From: Emcibacteraceae bacterium | GTDB lineage: Bacteria; Pseudomonadota; Alphaproteobacteria; Sphingomonadales; Emcibacteraceae | Assembly (NCBI GenBank): GCA_021774795.1 | Contig: JAJFIR010000053.1 | Location: 402,526-466,525 of the forward strand | Reading direction: 5' to 3' | DNA length: 64,000 nt | Shown: positions 62,484 to 64,000 of the stretch, in pieces | Layout: each line of letters starts with the position of its first letter | Position numbering within the stretch: the stretch's first letter is position 1 | The notes under the pieces: generated by a model | Database searches by the model: none | Seen by the model: the letters and a program-made list of their open reading frames with translations, nothing else | What the model was told of the DNA's origin: nothing | Position numbers and translations under genes: made by a program

Positions 62484-63116
62484 TTAATTCAAAATTAAAA
62501 TATCATACAATTGGGTACTAAAACCATCAATAGCTTGACCTATAGATGCAGAGATTGCATCGGCGCCTCCGCCACAAGCCCCGCCTGCAGAACTAGCCTG
62601 CCTTTTCTCTACTGCTATATCGATTTTTTTATCCTCTATATCTATAACTGAACCCGTCAATTTCGTGGTCGCTACACATTCCCAATTATATTCTGTAATT
62701 GGGTGACACATTAATCGAACATTTACCGGATCAACATGAATATTAAAATGGTTATCGTTTTCTGCATCATCATCAGATGTTATGATTTCTAATGCTACAG
62801 TTTGATATACTTTATCAAGCACCGTTGTGACGGCATCATCAATAATTATGTCAAAGTTATAAGGATACTTGTGAGCACTACAGTATTGGCCAATCAACTG
62901 TGCATTTCCACTTAAATGAGTCTCTTTTCTCAGTGATGCTTTGAAGTTACCATGTTTATTCACATCCTTCAGCGAACCATAATTAATAAAACTGTCGACC
63001 TTTTCGCTTTTTTGGCTATATGAGCAATTAGCGAGTGTAGTTAAAATTAGAAAAAGGACTACGCAGCGGAAAGGTAAATTAATCCAATTAGTCAATATAT
63101 TTACCGGAAAGAACAT
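62484..63116 (-). CDS. Hypothetical lipoprotein, Cys-rich C-terminus
   Basis: The 210-residue protein has a signal with lipobox LANC (about residue 31). Cysteines are scattered through the mature part, which ends in a glycine-rich QASSAGGACGGGADA stretch and a short helix. No family recognised. It overlaps the upstream lipoprotein gene by 29 bases, so the start may be further in, for example TTG 63095. The two are probably co-expressed envelope proteins. Confidence 0.6.
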   Translation of the reverse strand: MFFPVNILTNWINLPFRCVVLFLILTTLANCSYSQKSEKVDSFINYGSLKDVNKHGNFKASLRKETHLSGNAQLIGQYCSAHKYPYNFDIIIDDAVTTVLDKVYQTVALEIITSDDDAENDNHFNIHVDPVNVRLMCHPITEYNWECVATTKLTGSVIDIEDKKIDIAVEKRQASSAGGACGGGADAISASIGQAIDGFSTQLYDILILN

Positions 63117-63762
63117 CAGATATTTTTTCGGAAAATTGCCTAATCATATCACCTCTTGGGTCTCCGCCTCTTACCATCAAACCTAGTAAGCCACCAGCCG
63201 CATTTGTGTCTAAATCAGTAATATGATATTCGCCCAATAAATCATTTGATTGATTGTCTGTAATCTTAATCAAACCCGTCATACTATCGCTACCGCCAAT
63301 TAGTACAACCGCACCTCCGTTAGTCATCGCAAACGAGTTGACCGAAACATCTAGATTGATATTTCTGCTTCCTGAAAACTTGTTCGCCAACTCTTCTTGA
63401 ATGCCAGCTCTAACGTCTGTTTCGATAGCTGCCGTTTCTTCTTTAATTGAGGTAATTCTATTTTCCGTTTCCTCAACTCTTTTTTGTGCAATTTCGGCAT
63501 TCTGTTTTCTTCTAAGACTAGTCCTACCAGATGGATTTGCAACGCGTTCTTTTTGAGATGCTATATAATCTTCTTCTTTCGAAACTTGTTGCTCAATTCG
63601 GGCAATAAATTCCGGGCTAAGTTCAACGTTCACATTCGTTAAATTGAACTCCCTTGTTTCAATACCAGAAAGAGATTGAATAGGTTGCACAGCTTTAGGG
63701 CCACAAGCCGTTAAAACTACGGCTGTCACAATAATAGATATAATTCTGAATGATTTTTTCAT
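63088..63762 (-). CDS. Hypothetical lipoprotein with coiled coil
   Basis: The 224-residue protein has a clear lipoprotein signal (LTAC, Cys20) and GGGGA before ATG 63762. Residues 55-130 are charged and helical, likely a coiled coil. The C-terminal domain INLDVSVNSFAM...AVVLIGGSDSMTGLIKI resembles envelope lipoproteins of alphaproteobacteria with a DUF4410-like layout. Function unknown. The neighbouring lipoprotein may be its partner. Confidence 0.65.
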   Translation of the reverse strand: MKKSFRIISIIVTAVVLTACGPKAVQPIQSLSGIETREFNLTNVNVELSPEFIARIEQQVSKEEDYIASQKERVANPSGRTSLRRKQNAEIAQKRVEETENRITSIKEETAAIETDVRAGIQEELANKFSGSRNINLDVSVNSFAMTNGGAVVLIGGSDSMTGLIKITDNQSNDLLGEYHITDLDTNAAGGLLGLMVRGGDPRGDMIRQFSEKISDVLSGKYID

Positions 63763-63852
63763 AAGAAATCCCCAATTAAAAATACTTTAAATAAACTTAT
63801 ACTTTAATCTTGCATAAGGAAAATGTTATTGCAACTAATTTCTAGTTTGTCT

Positions 63853-64000
63853 TTACTTTAAGCAGAGGGATAAGCGCACCGCCAGTGCCGGATGCTCATC
63901 AACGGCGTCCCGTACCGTTTGATCGAATATGCCATGTTTCAAGGTACCAGGTAATTTAAGACCAATTAACCGGATTAAACCACGCAGCTCATTTTCAAGA
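63853..64000 (-). pseudogene. IS110-family transposase fragment (truncated, enters from right edge)
   Basis: The minus-strand frame reads LENELRGLIRLIGLKLPGT, then GIFDQTVRDAVDEHPAL before a stop at 63855-63853. This matches the segment between the DEDD domain and the Tnp20 domain of IS110 transposases. In intact members the protein continues about 200 residues further, so this copy lacks its C-terminal half. The rest of the N-terminal part lies outside the window. Confidence 0.65.

Noticed and set aside
1..64000. CRISPR array, prophage or toxin-antitoxin locus
   Set aside because: No regularly spaced repeats, phage structural genes or recognisable toxin-antitoxin pairs are visible.

Overview
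The window reads as part of a moderately AT-rich proteobacterial chromosome, most likely an alphaproteobacterium. The pca gene set, the six-gene GlpSTPQUV-style ABC transporter, the nba-type kynurenine genes and the GSA-like aminotransferase all fit that group. No rRNA or marker gene fixes the genus. The gene content is almost entirely catabolic: aromatic acids, tryptophan/3-hydroxyanthranilate, rhamnose and sulfated or fucosylated glycans. This suits a marine or detritus-feeding heterotroph. There is no stretch over 300 bases without a gene.

Layout. (1) 1-4.3 kb, minus strand: UbiD-type decarboxylase (cut by the window edge), an ACMSD-like amidohydrolase, a LigB-type extradiol dioxygenase, an NMT1-like protein without signal peptide, and a PEP-hydrolase-family TIM barrel. 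(2) 4.4-10.8 kb: a LysR regulator divergent from a five-gene operon in which a KamA-type radical-SAM aminomutase and a class III (beta-amino-acid-type) aminotransferase are interleaved with PcaI, PcaJ and PcaF. (3) 10.9-15.3 kb: RND efflux adaptor and pump. (4) 15.3-22.5 kb: a LysR regulator divergent from a tryptophan/3-hydroxyanthranilate operon (semialdehyde dehydrogenase, RidA-type deaminase, 3-hydroxyanthranilate dioxygenase, ACMS decarboxylase, tryptophan 2,3-dioxygenase), followed by a lipoprotein sulfatase. (5) 22.5-29.5 kb, minus: GlpVUQPTS-like ABC transporter behind a Cys/Met-type PLP enzyme. (6) 29.6-32.2 kb: isochorismatase-like hydrolase, a signal-less SBP-fold protein and an aromatic amino acid permease. 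(7) 32.2-40.0 kb: a rhamnose regulon (mutarotase, DeoR regulator, isomerase, bifunctional aldolase/dehydrogenase; divergently an NCS1-type transporter and rhamnulokinase). (8) 40.0-51.6 kb: octaheme-TPR cytochrome, GH29 alpha-L-fucosidase, sulfatase, and a planctomycete-style DUF2231/DUF1501/DUF1549-DUF1553 set. (9) 51.7-59.8 kb: hydrolase-OsmC fusion, small lipoprotein, pcaB-G-H-C-D, a Rieske oxygenase and an MFS carrier. (10) 59.9-64 kb: small exported proteins, tRNA-Arg(CCT), an intact IS30-family element, two lipoproteins and an IS110 remnant.

How the parts fit. Protocatechuate is opened and processed to 3-oxoadipate by PcaGHBCD at 53-57 kb. The last two steps (PcaIJ, PcaF) are encoded 45 kb away in the aminomutase operon. 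The most interesting proposal is that this operon is a complete alpha-amino acid to beta-amino acid to beta-keto acid to acyl-CoA route converging on 3-oxoadipate or an analogue; this is inference from gene content and order. The aromatic amino acid permease and tryptophan dioxygenase support tryptophan use, although kynurenine formamidase, kynurenine 3-monooxygenase and kynureninase are not in the window. Fucosidase, sulfatases and the rhamnose genes suggest use of sulfated algal polysaccharides.
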